Shown here: positions 7,139 to 14,749 of the stretch, one piece after another
How the letters are laid out: the number at the start of each line of letters is the position of its first letter
Numbering within the stretch: position 1 is the stretch's first letter
From: SVMC01 sp045601345
GTDB taxonomy: Bacteria; Bacillota; Clostridia; Oscillospirales; Oscillospiraceae
Direction of reading: 5' to 3'
Length of the DNA: 26,528 nt
NCBI GenBank assembly: GCA_045601345.1
Contig: JAZRZL010000086.1
Location: 1 to 26,528 of the forward strand
Program-made: the position numbers and the translations under genes
The notes under the pieces: generated by a model
What the model saw: the letters and a program-made list of their open reading frames with translations, nothing else
Told to the model about the DNA's origin: nothing
The model's database searches: none

Positions 7139-7165
7139 TTAGCACTCTAAATAAGAGAGTGCTAA
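7139..7165 (+). promoter_or_regulatory. CIRCE operator (HrcA-binding site)
   Basis: TTAGCACTC (7139-7147), 9-base spacer, GAGTGCTAA (7157-7165): a perfect match to the CIRCE consensus. HrcA bound here would repress clpB until heat shock titrates its GroE-dependent folding. The element lies in the 5' untranslated region, 20 bases before the ATG. Confidence 0.95.
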
Positions 7166-7185
7166 ATACGAAAGGGGAATTGCAT

Positions 7186-9789
7186 ATGAATCCTCAAAAC
7201 TATACGCAGAAGTCCCTGGAGGCCATTCAGGCGGCGCAGGATCTTGCGCTTGCCCATAACAACCAGCAGATTGAGCAGATTCATCTGCTACAGGCGCTGC
7301 TTCAGAGCCAGAACGGGCTGATCCCCCAGCTTCTCAAGCGCATGGGGCTGACCCCGGAAAGTTTGGAGGCGGCAGCAGAGCAGGAGATTCGCCGTTTGCC
7401 CGCCGTGACTGGCAGCGGCAGAGAAGCAGGAAAATATTATATTGCCCGGGCGGTAGATCATGCTTTTCAGGAGGCAGAGCTTGCTGCTGAGCGGATGAAG
7501 GATGATTTTGTCTCCGTAGAGCACCTGTTTCTCGGACTTGTCAAAGCCCCGGATACAACGGTTAAGCGGCTTTTGGATCAGTATCGTATTCAGGAGGAGG
7601 GAATTTTGCAGGCGCTGCAAGGTATCCGCGGTACGCAGCGAGTTACCTCCGACAACCCGGAAGATACCTATGAGGCATTGGAGCGCTTCGGCACAGATCT
7701 CGTGAAGCGGGCAAGAGACACAAAAATGGATCCGGTGATTGGCCGCGATGATGAAATTCGGAATGTGATCCGCATTCTTTCCAGAAAGACCAAGAATAAT
7801 CCTGTGCTCATCGGAGAACCGGGCGTTGGCAAGACCGCCATTGTAGAGGGACTTGCCCAGCGCATTGTCAAGGGCGATGTGCCGAAAAGCTTGCAGGATA
7901 AGACGATTTTCTCTCTGGATATGGGTGCTTTGATTGCGGGTGCCAAATACCGTGGCGAATTTGAAGAGCGTCTCAAGGCCGTGCTGGCGGAGGTTCGGCA
8001 GTCCGAGGGGCAGATCATTCTGTTCATTGATGAGTTGCATACCATTGTGGGAGCAGGTAAAACCGAAGGCTCCATGGATGCGGGCAATCTGCTCAAGCCC
8101 ATGCTGGCCAGAGGCGAGCTGCACTGCATCGGTGCGACAACGCTGGATGAGTATCGGCAGTATATCGAGAAAGACCCGGCATTGGAGCGCCGCTTCCAGA
8201 CGGTTCTTGTGAACGAACCGACAGTGGAGGATACCGTTGCCATTCTGCGCGGACTGAATGAGCGCTATGAGGTCTTCCATGGGGTCAAGATCACCGACCC
8301 CGCCCTGATCGCGGCGGCAAAGCTCTCCCACCGCTATATCACAGACCGCTTCCTTCCCGATAAGGCCATTGACCTTGTGGATGAGGCCTGCGCCATGATT
8401 CGCACAGAAATGGACTCCATGCCCACAGAGCTGGATATCATCTCCCGCAAGATCATTCAAATGGAGATTGAGGAAGCCGCCCTGAAAAATGAAGAGGATG
8501 CCATGTCTGCTGCCCGCCTGTCTGAGCTGCAAAAGGAAATGGCAGAGGAACGCGATACCTTCAATGCCATGAAGGCCAAGTGGGAAAACGAGAAAAACGC
8601 CATTGCCCGCATCCGTCAGCTCCGCGAACAGTTGGAGGCCATCAATGCCGACATTGAGCGGGCAGAGCAGAGCTATGATCTGGAAAAGGCTGCCAAGCTG
8701 AAATATGGCGACCTGCCGGAGACCAAAGCCCTTTTGGAGCAGGAGGAAAAGCTGGCACAGAATGCCAAGGATTCCAACCTGCTTCGGGATAAGGTCACAG
8801 AAGAGGAAATTGCCCGCATTGTTGAGCGCTGGACGGGGATTCCTGTGGCTCGCCTGATGGAAGGGGAGCGGGAAAAGCTCCTGCATCTGGATGAGGCGCT
8901 CCATCGCCGGGTGATTGGGCAGGATGAGGCGGTGCAGAGTGTGGCGGAAGCCATTCTCCGCAGCCGTGCGGGCATTCAGGATCCCAACCGTCCCATCGGC
9001 TCGTTCCTGTTCTTAGGTCCCACCGGTGTAGGCAAGACAGAGCTTGCCCGCGCATTGGCGGAAACACTCTTTGACGATGAAAAAAATATGGTGCGCATTG
9101 ATATGTCCGAGTATATGGAGAAGCACAATGTCTCCCGCCTCATCGGTGCGCCTCCCGGCTATGTGGGCTATGAGGAGGGCGGCCAGCTCACCGAAGCGGT
9201 GCGCCGCAGACCCTATTGTGTAATCCTCTTTGATGAGGTCGAAAAAGCGCACCCGGATGTATTCAATGTTCTTTTGCAGGTGTTAGACGATGGACACATT
9301 ACCGACTCGCAGGGGCGGCTGGTAGATTTCAAAAATACCATCATCATCCTTACCTCCAATCTTGGCTCACAGTACCTTCTGGAGGGCATGGATGCGGAGG
9401 GAAATATTTCCTCCGAGGCAAGGAAACAGGTTGAAAGCCAGCTTCACCGCGCCTTCCGACCGGAATTTCTCAACCGTCTGGATGAGATTGTCTTCTATAA
9501 GCCGCTGACAAGGGAGGATATGACCCACATCATAGATCTCCAGATGGATGCGCTCAATCGCCGTCTGGCAGAGCGCCAGATTCACTGCGAATTGACGGAT
9601 GAGGCAAAGTCCTTCATCATGGATGCGGCCTATGATCCCCAGTATGGCGCAAGACCGCTCAAGCGCTATCTCCAGCATACCGTGCAGACCCGCATTGCAA
9701 GGAGCATTGTCTCCGGCAGTGTCCCTCCCAATACAAAATTAAAGGTCACCGCACATGACGATGACCTCAAAGTGTCGATCATTTCATGA
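7186..9789 (+). CDS. clpB: ClpB disaggregase (Hsp100)
   Basis: 867 residues, the family's full length. The hexameric AAA+ chaperone extracts and refolds aggregated proteins with DnaK in the cytoplasm. Order: Clp N-domain (1-~145), first AAA+ module with Walker A GEPGVGKT (210-217) and Walker B ILFIDELHT, and a long coiled-coil middle domain (~400-530, rich in Glu/Lys/Arg). The second AAA+ module has Walker A GPTGVGKT (611-618), Walker B VILFDEVEKAH, and the C-terminal FRPEFLNRLDE and YGARPLKRYLQ. The middle domain is full length and there is no ClpP-binding tripeptide loop, separating it from ClpA and ClpC. Start ATG at 7186 after AAGGGGAA; an upstream ATG at 7159 would lie inside CIRCE. Monocistronic, with CIRCE control. 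Confidence 0.97.
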   Translation: MNPQNYTQKSLEAIQAAQDLALAHNNQQIEQIHLLQALLQSQNGLIPQLLKRMGLTPESLEAAAEQEIRRLPAVTGSGREAGKYYIARAVDHAFQEAELAAERMKDDFVSVEHLFLGLVKAPDTTVKRLLDQYRIQEEGILQALQGIRGTQRVTSDNPEDTYEALERFGTDLVKRARDTKMDPVIGRDDEIRNVIRILSRKTKNNPVLIGEPGVGKTAIVEGLAQRIVKGDVPKSLQDKTIFSLDMGALIAGAKYRGEFEERLKAVLAEVRQSEGQIILFIDELHTIVGAGKTEGSMDAGNLLKPMLARGELHCIGATTLDEYRQYIEKDPALERRFQTVLVNEPTVEDTVAILRGLNERYEVFHGVKITDPALIAAAKLSHRYITDRFLPDKAIDLVDEACAMIRTEMDSMPTELDIISRKIIQMEIEEAALKNEEDAMSAARLSELQKEMAEERDTFNAMKAKWENEKNAIARIRQLREQLEAINADIERAEQSYDLEKAAKLKYGDLPETKALLEQEEKLAQNAKDSNLLRDKVTEEEIARIVERWTGIPVARLMEGEREKLLHLDEALHRRVIGQDEAVQSVAEAILRSRAGIQDPNRPIGSFLFLGPTGVGKTELARALAETLFDDEKNMVRIDMSEYMEKHNVSRLIGAPPGYVGYEEGGQLTEAVRRRPYCVILFDEVEKAHPDVFNVLLQVLDDGHITDSQGRLVDFKNTIIILTSNLGSQYLLEGMDAEGNISSEARKQVESQLHRAFRPEFLNRLDEIVFYKPLTREDMTHIIDLQMDALNRRLAERQIHCELTDEAKSFIMDAAYDPQYGARPLKRYLQHTVQTRIARSIVSGSVPPNTKLKVTAHDDDLKVSIIS

Positions 9790-9833
9790 AATATGCCGCA
9801 GCAGGTGAGGTAAAAGCGCCTGTGCGGCGGCGT

Positions 9834-9871
9834 AAAGGGGCTGCCTCAAAAAACGAGACAGCCCCTTTTGA
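9834..9871. terminator. Bidirectional terminator between clpB and the pot operon
   Basis: AAAGGGGCTG...CAGCCCCTTTT with inner CCTC/GAG pairing and a loop of A residues. A-runs and T-runs on both sides serve clpB on the plus strand and the pot operon on the minus strand, which converge here. Confidence 0.85.
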
Positions 9872-9883
9872 CATATTATCAGC

Positions 9884-11836
9884 TTAGTTGATTTTCAGCT
9901 TCTCCCACAGCTCGTTGACATAGTCCAGCATATCGGCATCAAGGTTCTGATAGGCATAGGCGTTATACTTTTCGGAAAAATTCCCCTGATCGGGATAGAG
10001 GATTTCCATAGCCTCCTCGCCCATTTCCTCAATGTAGTCTTCGCTTTCGTACACCACGCTGTTGGGGCTGGCGTAGTAGATATATTCTGCATTGGCGATG
10101 GCGGGTTCCTCGGAGAGCATATAGTTGATGAAAATCTCGGCAAGCTCCTGATTCTGGCAGCAGGAAGGAATACACATGGCATCGACAAAGTAGTTGGTGC
10201 GCTCGGGATAGTAGAATTGGAGGTCTATATCCTCGGCCTCGGCATCAAGCATGGTGAAGTAGTCACCGGCATAGTAGGCAGCGATGGCGGCTTCGCCGGA
10301 TTCCATCATGTTGAAGATTTCATCCATGACATAGCTCTTGACCAGAGGATTCTGCGTTTTCAGCTCCTCCAATGCGCGATCCCATTCCTTGCGGTCGGTG
10401 GTGTTGACGCTGATGCCCAGACGGTACATGGCGGTACCGAAGGCATCGCGGGAGTTATTGAACTGGAGAATCTGACCGGCATATTTCTCGTCCCACATCA
10501 GATCCCAGTCATTTGCATCGGCTTCATCCACCACATTGGCGTTATACATAATGCCGACGATGCCATAGGTGTAGGGAATGGAATAGGCATCATCCGGGTC
10601 ATAGTAGAGGCCGCGGAAGGATTCGCCGATGTTCTCATAGTTGGGGATATTGTCAAAATTCAGAGGCAGGAGCATATCCTCCTCCCGCATTCTGGCAATC
10701 ATGTAGTCAGACGGAATGACCACATCATAGCTCACAGCGCCGCTTTTCAGCTTGGCGTACATATCCTCGTTGCTGGCGAAAGTGGAGTAGTTTACCTCAA
10801 TCTCCTGACCGTAGGTTTCCTCGTACCATTCCTCAAAGGCAGCGATGGTATCAAGGCTGTCCTCCGAGCCATCGGAGATGTATTCGCCCCAGTTATAGAC
10901 ATTGAGCACCTGCGGGCGGGAGGGAGCAATGGCGAAAATCAGGGCAGCGGCGGCAGCAACTGCCAGAATGCCATAGGCAAGGCGGCGCTTCGTCTTGGGA
11001 GACAGCTCTTTTTTACTGCTGCGGCGGCTCTTGCGTGCCTCACGCAGGCGGCGGGTATCCTCATCCCCGATGATGTTGGACAGAAGCAGGAGTGCCAGAA
11101 TGGTGAAGAAGATGAGGGTAGCCAGCGCGTACATTTTCGGCGTGACCGTTTTCTTGGTCATGGAGTAAATGCGGATGGGCAGGGTCTGGAAATCGTTGCC
11201 CTGTGTGAAATAGCTGATAACAAAGTCATCCAGCGACAGGGTGAAGGCCATAATCAGACCCGTAATAATGCCGGGCATGATCTCGGGAATTTCCACCCGG
11301 AAGAAGGCACGTAGGGGGGTGCAGCCCAAATCCATGGCAGCCTCGGGCAGGGACTTGTCCATCTGCTGAAGCTTGGGCATGACCTGCAAGATCACATAGG
11401 GTAGGCAGAAGGTGACATGGGCAATGAGCATCGTGCCAAAATTCAGGCTGGTGGCATGACCCAGACGGGAGCCGACAAACACGAACATGAGCATAAGGGA
11501 GATGCCGGTAATAATATCGGGGTTGATCATGGGAATGTTCGTCACAGTATCCATCGCTGCCCGCAGATAGCGGCTTCGCAGCTTATTCATGCCCACGGCG
11601 GCGGCAGTACCCATCACTGTGGAGATGGCCGAGGCGCTGAGTGCCAGAATCAGGGTATTGCGTAAGGCTCCCAATGTTTCGGCATCACGAAACAGCTCGC
11701 CGTACCATTTGAGGGAGAAGCCGGAAAAGACGGATAAGCTTTTGGCCTCATTGAACGAGAAGACCAACAGAATGACAATGGGGGCGAAGAGAAAGGCAAA
11801 CAAAAGAATCGTATAGATTTTGGAGAGTTTTTTCAT
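9884..11836 (-). CDS. potCD: PotC-PotD fusion: spermidine/putrescine ABC permease joined to its substrate-binding protein
   Basis: 650 residues. Residues 1 to ~265 are a PotC-type permease with six membrane helices and the EAA loop EAAMDLGCTPLRAFFRVEIP that contacts the ATPase. A basic linker (~265-285) leads to a seventh hydrophobic helix (~287-303). After it comes a complete PotD-type binding domain (LNVYNWGEYISDGSEDS, PSDYMIARM, IPYTYGIVGIMYN and AAYYAGDYF). The binding domain therefore has no lipobox and stays tethered outside the membrane. Such fusions occur in other Firmicutes. The ATG overlaps the potB stop by 4 bases. It is last in the operon, followed by the bidirectional terminator. 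Confidence 0.93.
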   Translation of the reverse strand: MKKLSKIYTILLFAFLFAPIVILLVFSFNEAKSLSVFSGFSLKWYGELFRDAETLGALRNTLILALSASAISTVMGTAAAVGMNKLRSRYLRAAMDTVTNIPMINPDIITGISLMLMFVFVGSRLGHATSLNFGTMLIAHVTFCLPYVILQVMPKLQQMDKSLPEAAMDLGCTPLRAFFRVEIPEIMPGIITGLIMAFTLSLDDFVISYFTQGNDFQTLPIRIYSMTKKTVTPKMYALATLIFFTILALLLLSNIIGDEDTRRLREARKSRRSSKKELSPKTKRRLAYGILAVAAAAALIFAIAPSRPQVLNVYNWGEYISDGSEDSLDTIAAFEEWYEETYGQEIEVNYSTFASNEDMYAKLKSGAVSYDVVIPSDYMIARMREEDMLLPLNFDNIPNYENIGESFRGLYYDPDDAYSIPYTYGIVGIMYNANVVDEADANDWDLMWDEKYAGQILQFNNSRDAFGTAMYRLGISVNTTDRKEWDRALEELKTQNPLVKSYVMDEIFNMMESGEAAIAAYYAGDYFTMLDAEAEDIDLQFYYPERTNYFVDAMCIPSCCQNQELAEIFINYMLSEEPAIANAEYIYYASPNSVVYESEDYIEEMGEEAMEILYPDQGNFSEKYNAYAYQNLDADMLDYVNELWEKLKIN

Positions 11837-12726
11837 CGTACACCTCCATACGTGCGCCGGTCAGTCAATCGCTGCATCAAAGCCATAGAGCACAGGAGAA
11901 TGACCATGAGGATAAAAGCAATGGCGGCGGCAAAATGTAGGTTGTTGGCCACATACTGTCCTTCAATGGCATCGCCAATGAGGAAGAATTTGCCGTTGCC
12001 GAGTTTCTGGGAGATATAGAAGGTAGAGATGGAGGGCACCAGCACCATGGTGATGCCGGAGAAGACACCGGGCAGGCTCAGCGGGAAAATGACCCTGCGC
12101 AGGACACCGAAGCTGTTGCAGCCCAGGTCTCTTGCTGCCTCCAGAAGGCGCACATCCATCTTTGCCATAACGGAGTAAATCGGCAAAATCATGTAAGGCA
12201 GGAAGTCATACACCATGCCCACAATGACCGCGCTCTCTGTGCCGATGATCTTCACCGTGCCCAGATGCAGGAAGCGCAAAATGGAATTGAGAATGCCGGT
12301 ATCCTGCAAGATGGTCATCCATGCGTAGGTGCGAATGAGAAAGTTCATCCACATGGGAATCATGATGAGGGTAATCATGGTGGATTGTGCCTTCGGGGTG
12401 GCACGGGAGATAATGTAGGCAATGGGGTAACCCATGAGTAGGCAGATGATGGTAGAAATCACAGCCAGCTTCAGAGAGCGCCAGAAAATCAGAAGATAGG
12501 TGTAAACAACACGCTCTGCACCGTTGGCTCCCTCCACCGTAGAGGTGGCAGTAAAGAAGCGGGTGATATTTTCCAGCGTGAAATGGAACTGGTTGTCCGT
12601 GAAGGCATAGTAGGCAATGAACAGCAGGGGAACCACCGTGAACAGGACCGCCCAGACCATATACGGCGCAGGGGCGACGCGCTCATGGAGCTGCACACGC
12701 TGTGTCGGCTCAATTCTTTTTTTCAT
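11833..12726 (-). CDS. potB: Spermidine/putrescine ABC transporter permease PotB
   Basis: 297 residues with six membrane helices and the EAA loop EAARDLGCNSFGVLRRVIFPLSLPG shortened to its family core EAARDLGCNSFG. It forms the heteromeric channel with PotC in the cytoplasmic membrane. The ATG overlaps the potA stop by 4 bases and its own stop overlaps potCD by 4 bases, so all three genes are translationally coupled. The N-terminus is cytoplasmic and basic (MKKRIEPTQR). Substrate assignment to polyamines comes from the linked potA and potD domains. Confidence 0.93.
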   Translation of the reverse strand: MKKRIEPTQRVQLHERVAPAPYMVWAVLFTVVPLLFIAYYAFTDNQFHFTLENITRFFTATSTVEGANGAERVVYTYLLIFWRSLKLAVISTIICLLMGYPIAYIISRATPKAQSTMITLIMIPMWMNFLIRTYAWMTILQDTGILNSILRFLHLGTVKIIGTESAVIVGMVYDFLPYMILPIYSVMAKMDVRLLEAARDLGCNSFGVLRRVIFPLSLPGVFSGITMVLVPSISTFYISQKLGNGKFFLIGDAIEGQYVANNLHFAAAIAFILMVILLCSMALMQRLTDRRTYGGVR

Positions 12727-13844
12727 TCATCGTCCTCACTTTCCGCATTCGAAAGCTCGTCAAGCTCGTTGCTGAAGGAGGAATAGTCGCCGAACATACC
12801 GGAATATTCCGATTTTTCCATAACATGGATGGCATCCGGCTCAATGTACAGGCCGATGGTCTCACCCTCGCCGACATAGTCGGTGGTCTGGATCATCCAC
12901 TTGAAGCCGCCGATATCCACGATGATTTCATAATGTACACCCATGAAGGTAACGGAGGTCACCTCGCCGCGAAGCATCCCCTTTTCTACCGGAACAATGT
13001 CCACATCCTCGGGACGTACAACCACATCCACGGGGGTATTTTGGCCGAAGCCGCTGTCCACACACTCGAAGGTGTGGCCGGAGAAGCTGACCTGACGGTC
13101 GCGGAGCATTATGCCGTCAACGATATTGCTTTCGCCGATGAAGTCTGCCACAAAGGCATTCTTCGGCTCATTATAAATGTCGATGGGAGAACCGATCTGG
13201 TGAATCTTGCCCTCACTCATGACCACGATAGTATCGGACATGGACAGAGCTTCCTCCTGATCGTGGGTGACGAAGATGAAGGTGATGCCGGTTTTCTTCT
13301 GGATATTTTTCAGCTCCTGCTGCATATCCTTGCGCAGCTTGAGATCAAGGGCACCCAGCGGCTCATCCAGAAGCAGCACCTGCGGGTGGCTGATGAGGGC
13401 GCGGGCAATGGCAACACGCTGCTGCTGACCGCCGGACAGGCGGGTGACATTGCGGTGCTCGAAGCCCTTGAGGGCGACCAGTTCGAGAAGCTCATGCACC
13501 TTCTCGTTGATTTCGTCCTTGGGCACATGGCGCTCCCGCAGGGGGAAAGCGATGTTTTCAAAAACATTCAGGTGCGGGAACAGGGCATAGCGCTGGAATA
13601 CGGTGTTGACATTTCGCTTATGGGCGGGAATATCGTTGATGCGCTCGCCAAGGAAGAGGACATCGCCCTCGTCGGGTTGCTCAAAGCCGCCGATAATGCG
13701 CAGGATGGTAGTTTTTCCGCAGCCGGAGGGGCCGAGAAGGGTAAGGAATTCGTTGTCGTAGACATCCAGATTGATATCCTTCAGGACGGGTTCTTCCCCA
13801 TCAAAGGACTTGGTGATATGCTTCAGCTCGATGATTTTCTGCAT
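12723..13844 (-). CDS. potA: Spermidine/putrescine ABC transporter ATP-binding protein PotA
   Basis: 373 residues. Walker A GPSGCGKTT (38-46), Q-loop, signature LSGGQQQR (136-143), Walker B LLLDEP (157-162) and the H-loop in FVTHDQEEAL are all intact. The C-terminal ~130 residues are the TOBE/OB regulatory domain (DVVVRPEDVDIVP). It drives polyamine import through PotB/PotC. First gene of the operon; ATG preceded by GGGGGAAAAGAA. Only a few bases separate that site from the T-run of a leader terminator, so expression must depend on read-through or on an internal promoter not recognised here. Confidence 0.95.
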   Translation of the reverse strand: MQKIIELKHITKSFDGEEPVLKDINLDVYDNEFLTLLGPSGCGKTTILRIIGGFEQPDEGDVLFLGERINDIPAHKRNVNTVFQRYALFPHLNVFENIAFPLRERHVPKDEINEKVHELLELVALKGFEHRNVTRLSGGQQQRVAIARALISHPQVLLLDEPLGALDLKLRKDMQQELKNIQKKTGITFIFVTHDQEEALSMSDTIVVMSEGKIHQIGSPIDIYNEPKNAFVADFIGESNIVDGIMLRDRQVSFSGHTFECVDSGFGQNTPVDVVVRPEDVDIVPVEKGMLRGEVTSVTFMGVHYEIIVDIGGFKWMIQTTDYVGEGETIGLYIEPDAIHVMEKSEYSGMFGDYSSFSNELDELSNAESEDDE

Positions 13845-13859
13845 TTCTTTTCCCCCAAA

Positions 13860-13903
13860 ATAAAAAAATAAAGTGATGCGCGGCTACTGCCTGCGTATCA
13901 CTT
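13860..13903 (-). terminator. Leader terminator (attenuator) in front of potA
   Basis: On the minus strand AAGTGATACGC (13903-13893) pairs with GCGCATCACTT (13881-13871), one G-U, 11-base loop, then TATTTTTTTATTTT. It ends just before the potA ribosome-binding site, the arrangement of a transcription attenuator. A further 7-bp hairpin (13909-13927) sits directly upstream. Confidence 0.8.
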
Positions 13904-14222
13904 GCATGGCATCGGATAGACCGATGCAGGGGTATCAATAGTTTGTCTCACAGATATGTCGAACGACTCTTATTGACCATTTCACAAGCTTGCCGCAGAG
14001 CAGCATTGGTTTATAGTGACCAACTTATAAAACTTGCGCTTTTAACGCAATCAATAACGCAGCATCGCTGCAACCCGCACGAGGCGGTCATCGGCATTCG
14101 ACCCGGCTGTCCGTCTGGCCTTGGCCGGTACGCGGGAGAAGCACCGGCGGTCGCATATCTGACCTTGGAATTTGGAATACAATTAAATATTCATTTTTAA
14201 ATATTCATTTTCCAATTGAGAC
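13904..14222 (-). ncRNA. Candidate structured leader RNA upstream of potA
   Basis: Transcribed from the promoter at 14228-14256. Visible local helices on the minus strand are GCCGGT/ACCGGC enclosed by CGACC/GGTCG (about 14153-14100), GCAGC/GCTGC, TTGCG/CGCAA, TTGGT/ACCAA, and GCATCGG/CCGATGC (13927-13909). After them comes the terminator. The GC-rich core (14155-14060) contrasts with its AT-rich flanks. No classical riboswitch signature (TPP, SAM, lysine, purine, FMN, cobalamin or T-box) was recognised. The density of helices, strong promoter and own terminator suggest either an attenuating leader sensing polyamines or a stand-alone abundant RNA. A raiA-type RNA is one idea, at low certainty. 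A 22-codon and an overlapping 26-codon frame also exist in it. Confidence 0.5.
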
Positions 14223-14227
14223 GCTTT

Positions 14228-14256
14228 ATTCTAACAGATAGAAAAGGTGTTGTCAA
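14228..14256 (-). promoter_or_regulatory. Strong promoter of the pot leader
   Basis: On the minus strand TTGACA (14256-14251), 17-bp spacer, TAGAAT (14233-14228). The expected start is near 14221, about 377 bases before the potA ATG. Confidence 0.85.
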
Positions 14257-14346
14257 TGCTTTATAAAAGAAAAAATAGAATTTTGTTGCAAAAAAGGCAA
14301 ACGAAGACGATGGAATGTTTCTCCTGCCTCTCCCTTACATCTCCCG

Positions 14347-14427
14347 CACCCGTAGGGGCGAGCATTGCTCGCCCGCCCAAAGCTGTAGAAACAAGAAGCG
14401 GGCGAGCAATGCTCGCCCCTACGGGTG
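14347..14427. repeat. Perfect 30-bp inverted repeat
   Basis: 14347-14376 and 14398-14427 are exact inverses, separated by 21 bases. Each arm carries the smaller palindrome GCGAGCATTGCTCGC. It is a non-coding hairpin, resembling hairpin repeats dispersed in clostridial genomes. A plus-strand frame of 112 residues through it is an artefact of the repeats. Confidence 0.8.
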
Positions 14428-14441
14428 TGGAGTCGGGGATT

Positions 14442-14480
14442 AGAAACAGGGGGCGGCTCCCCTGTCCGAGAACCGCCCCC
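14442..14480 (-). terminator. thrS terminator regenerated by the repeat insertion
   Basis: On the minus strand GGGGGCGG (14480-14473) pairs with CCGCCCCC (14456-14449), then TGTTTCT. The upstream arm includes the 11-base target duplication next to the MITE-like element. A second copy of that arm (14738-14728) remains on the other side of the element. This suggests the element landed in the terminator and the duplication restored the hairpin. Confidence 0.55.
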
Positions 14481-14727
14481 AATGGCGTTAAGTTAGCGAC
14501 TGTGAAAATTTTCGTCTTGATAGCATTTGCCCCACAGAGGCCAAGGCTTCCCCTTTGGGGAAGCTGTCGAGCGAAGCGGGACTGATGAGGTCATTGGATG
14601 CACTGCCAAAACAGAAAATCTTCCGAACATAGAAAGCGCTCAGTTTTAGAAGGCAGACCTCATCCGCCGCCTGCGGGCGGCACCTTCCCCAGAGGGGAAG
14701 GCAAGGGCTGTTAACTTAACGCCATTG
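14480..14727. mobile_element. MITE-like repeat, copy B, with 11-bp target duplication
   Basis: 248 bases bounded by perfect 16-bp terminal inverted repeats CAATGGCGTTAAGTTA (14480-14495; inverse at 14712-14727). They are flanked by identical 11-bp direct repeats AGAACCGCCCC (14469-14479 and 14728-14738). The interior is hairpin-rich (GATGAGGTC/GACCTCATC, CTTCCCC/GGGGAAG, CCGCCTGCGGGCGG). No transposase is encoded. About 165 bases of the interior are nearly identical to copy C at 26223-26446. Confidence 0.8.
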
Positions 14728-14749
14728 AGAACCGCCCCTTATCTTTGAT

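Noticed and set aside
7288..8904. 538-residue minus-strand frame opposite clpB
   Set aside because: Shadow of clpB, no ribosome-binding site and a composition typical of antisense.
12702..13871. 389-residue plus-strand frame opposite potA
   Set aside because: Antisense shadow of a clear ATPase with all motifs; long shadows are expected in GC-rich genes.
13904..14222. Known riboswitch class in the pot leader
   Set aside because: No conserved core of TPP, SAM, lysine, purine, FMN, cobalamin, glycine or T-box elements was found by eye.
14247..14585. 112-residue plus-strand frame
   Set aside because: It reads through the 30-bp inverted repeat and the MITE-like element; no ribosome-binding site or domain.
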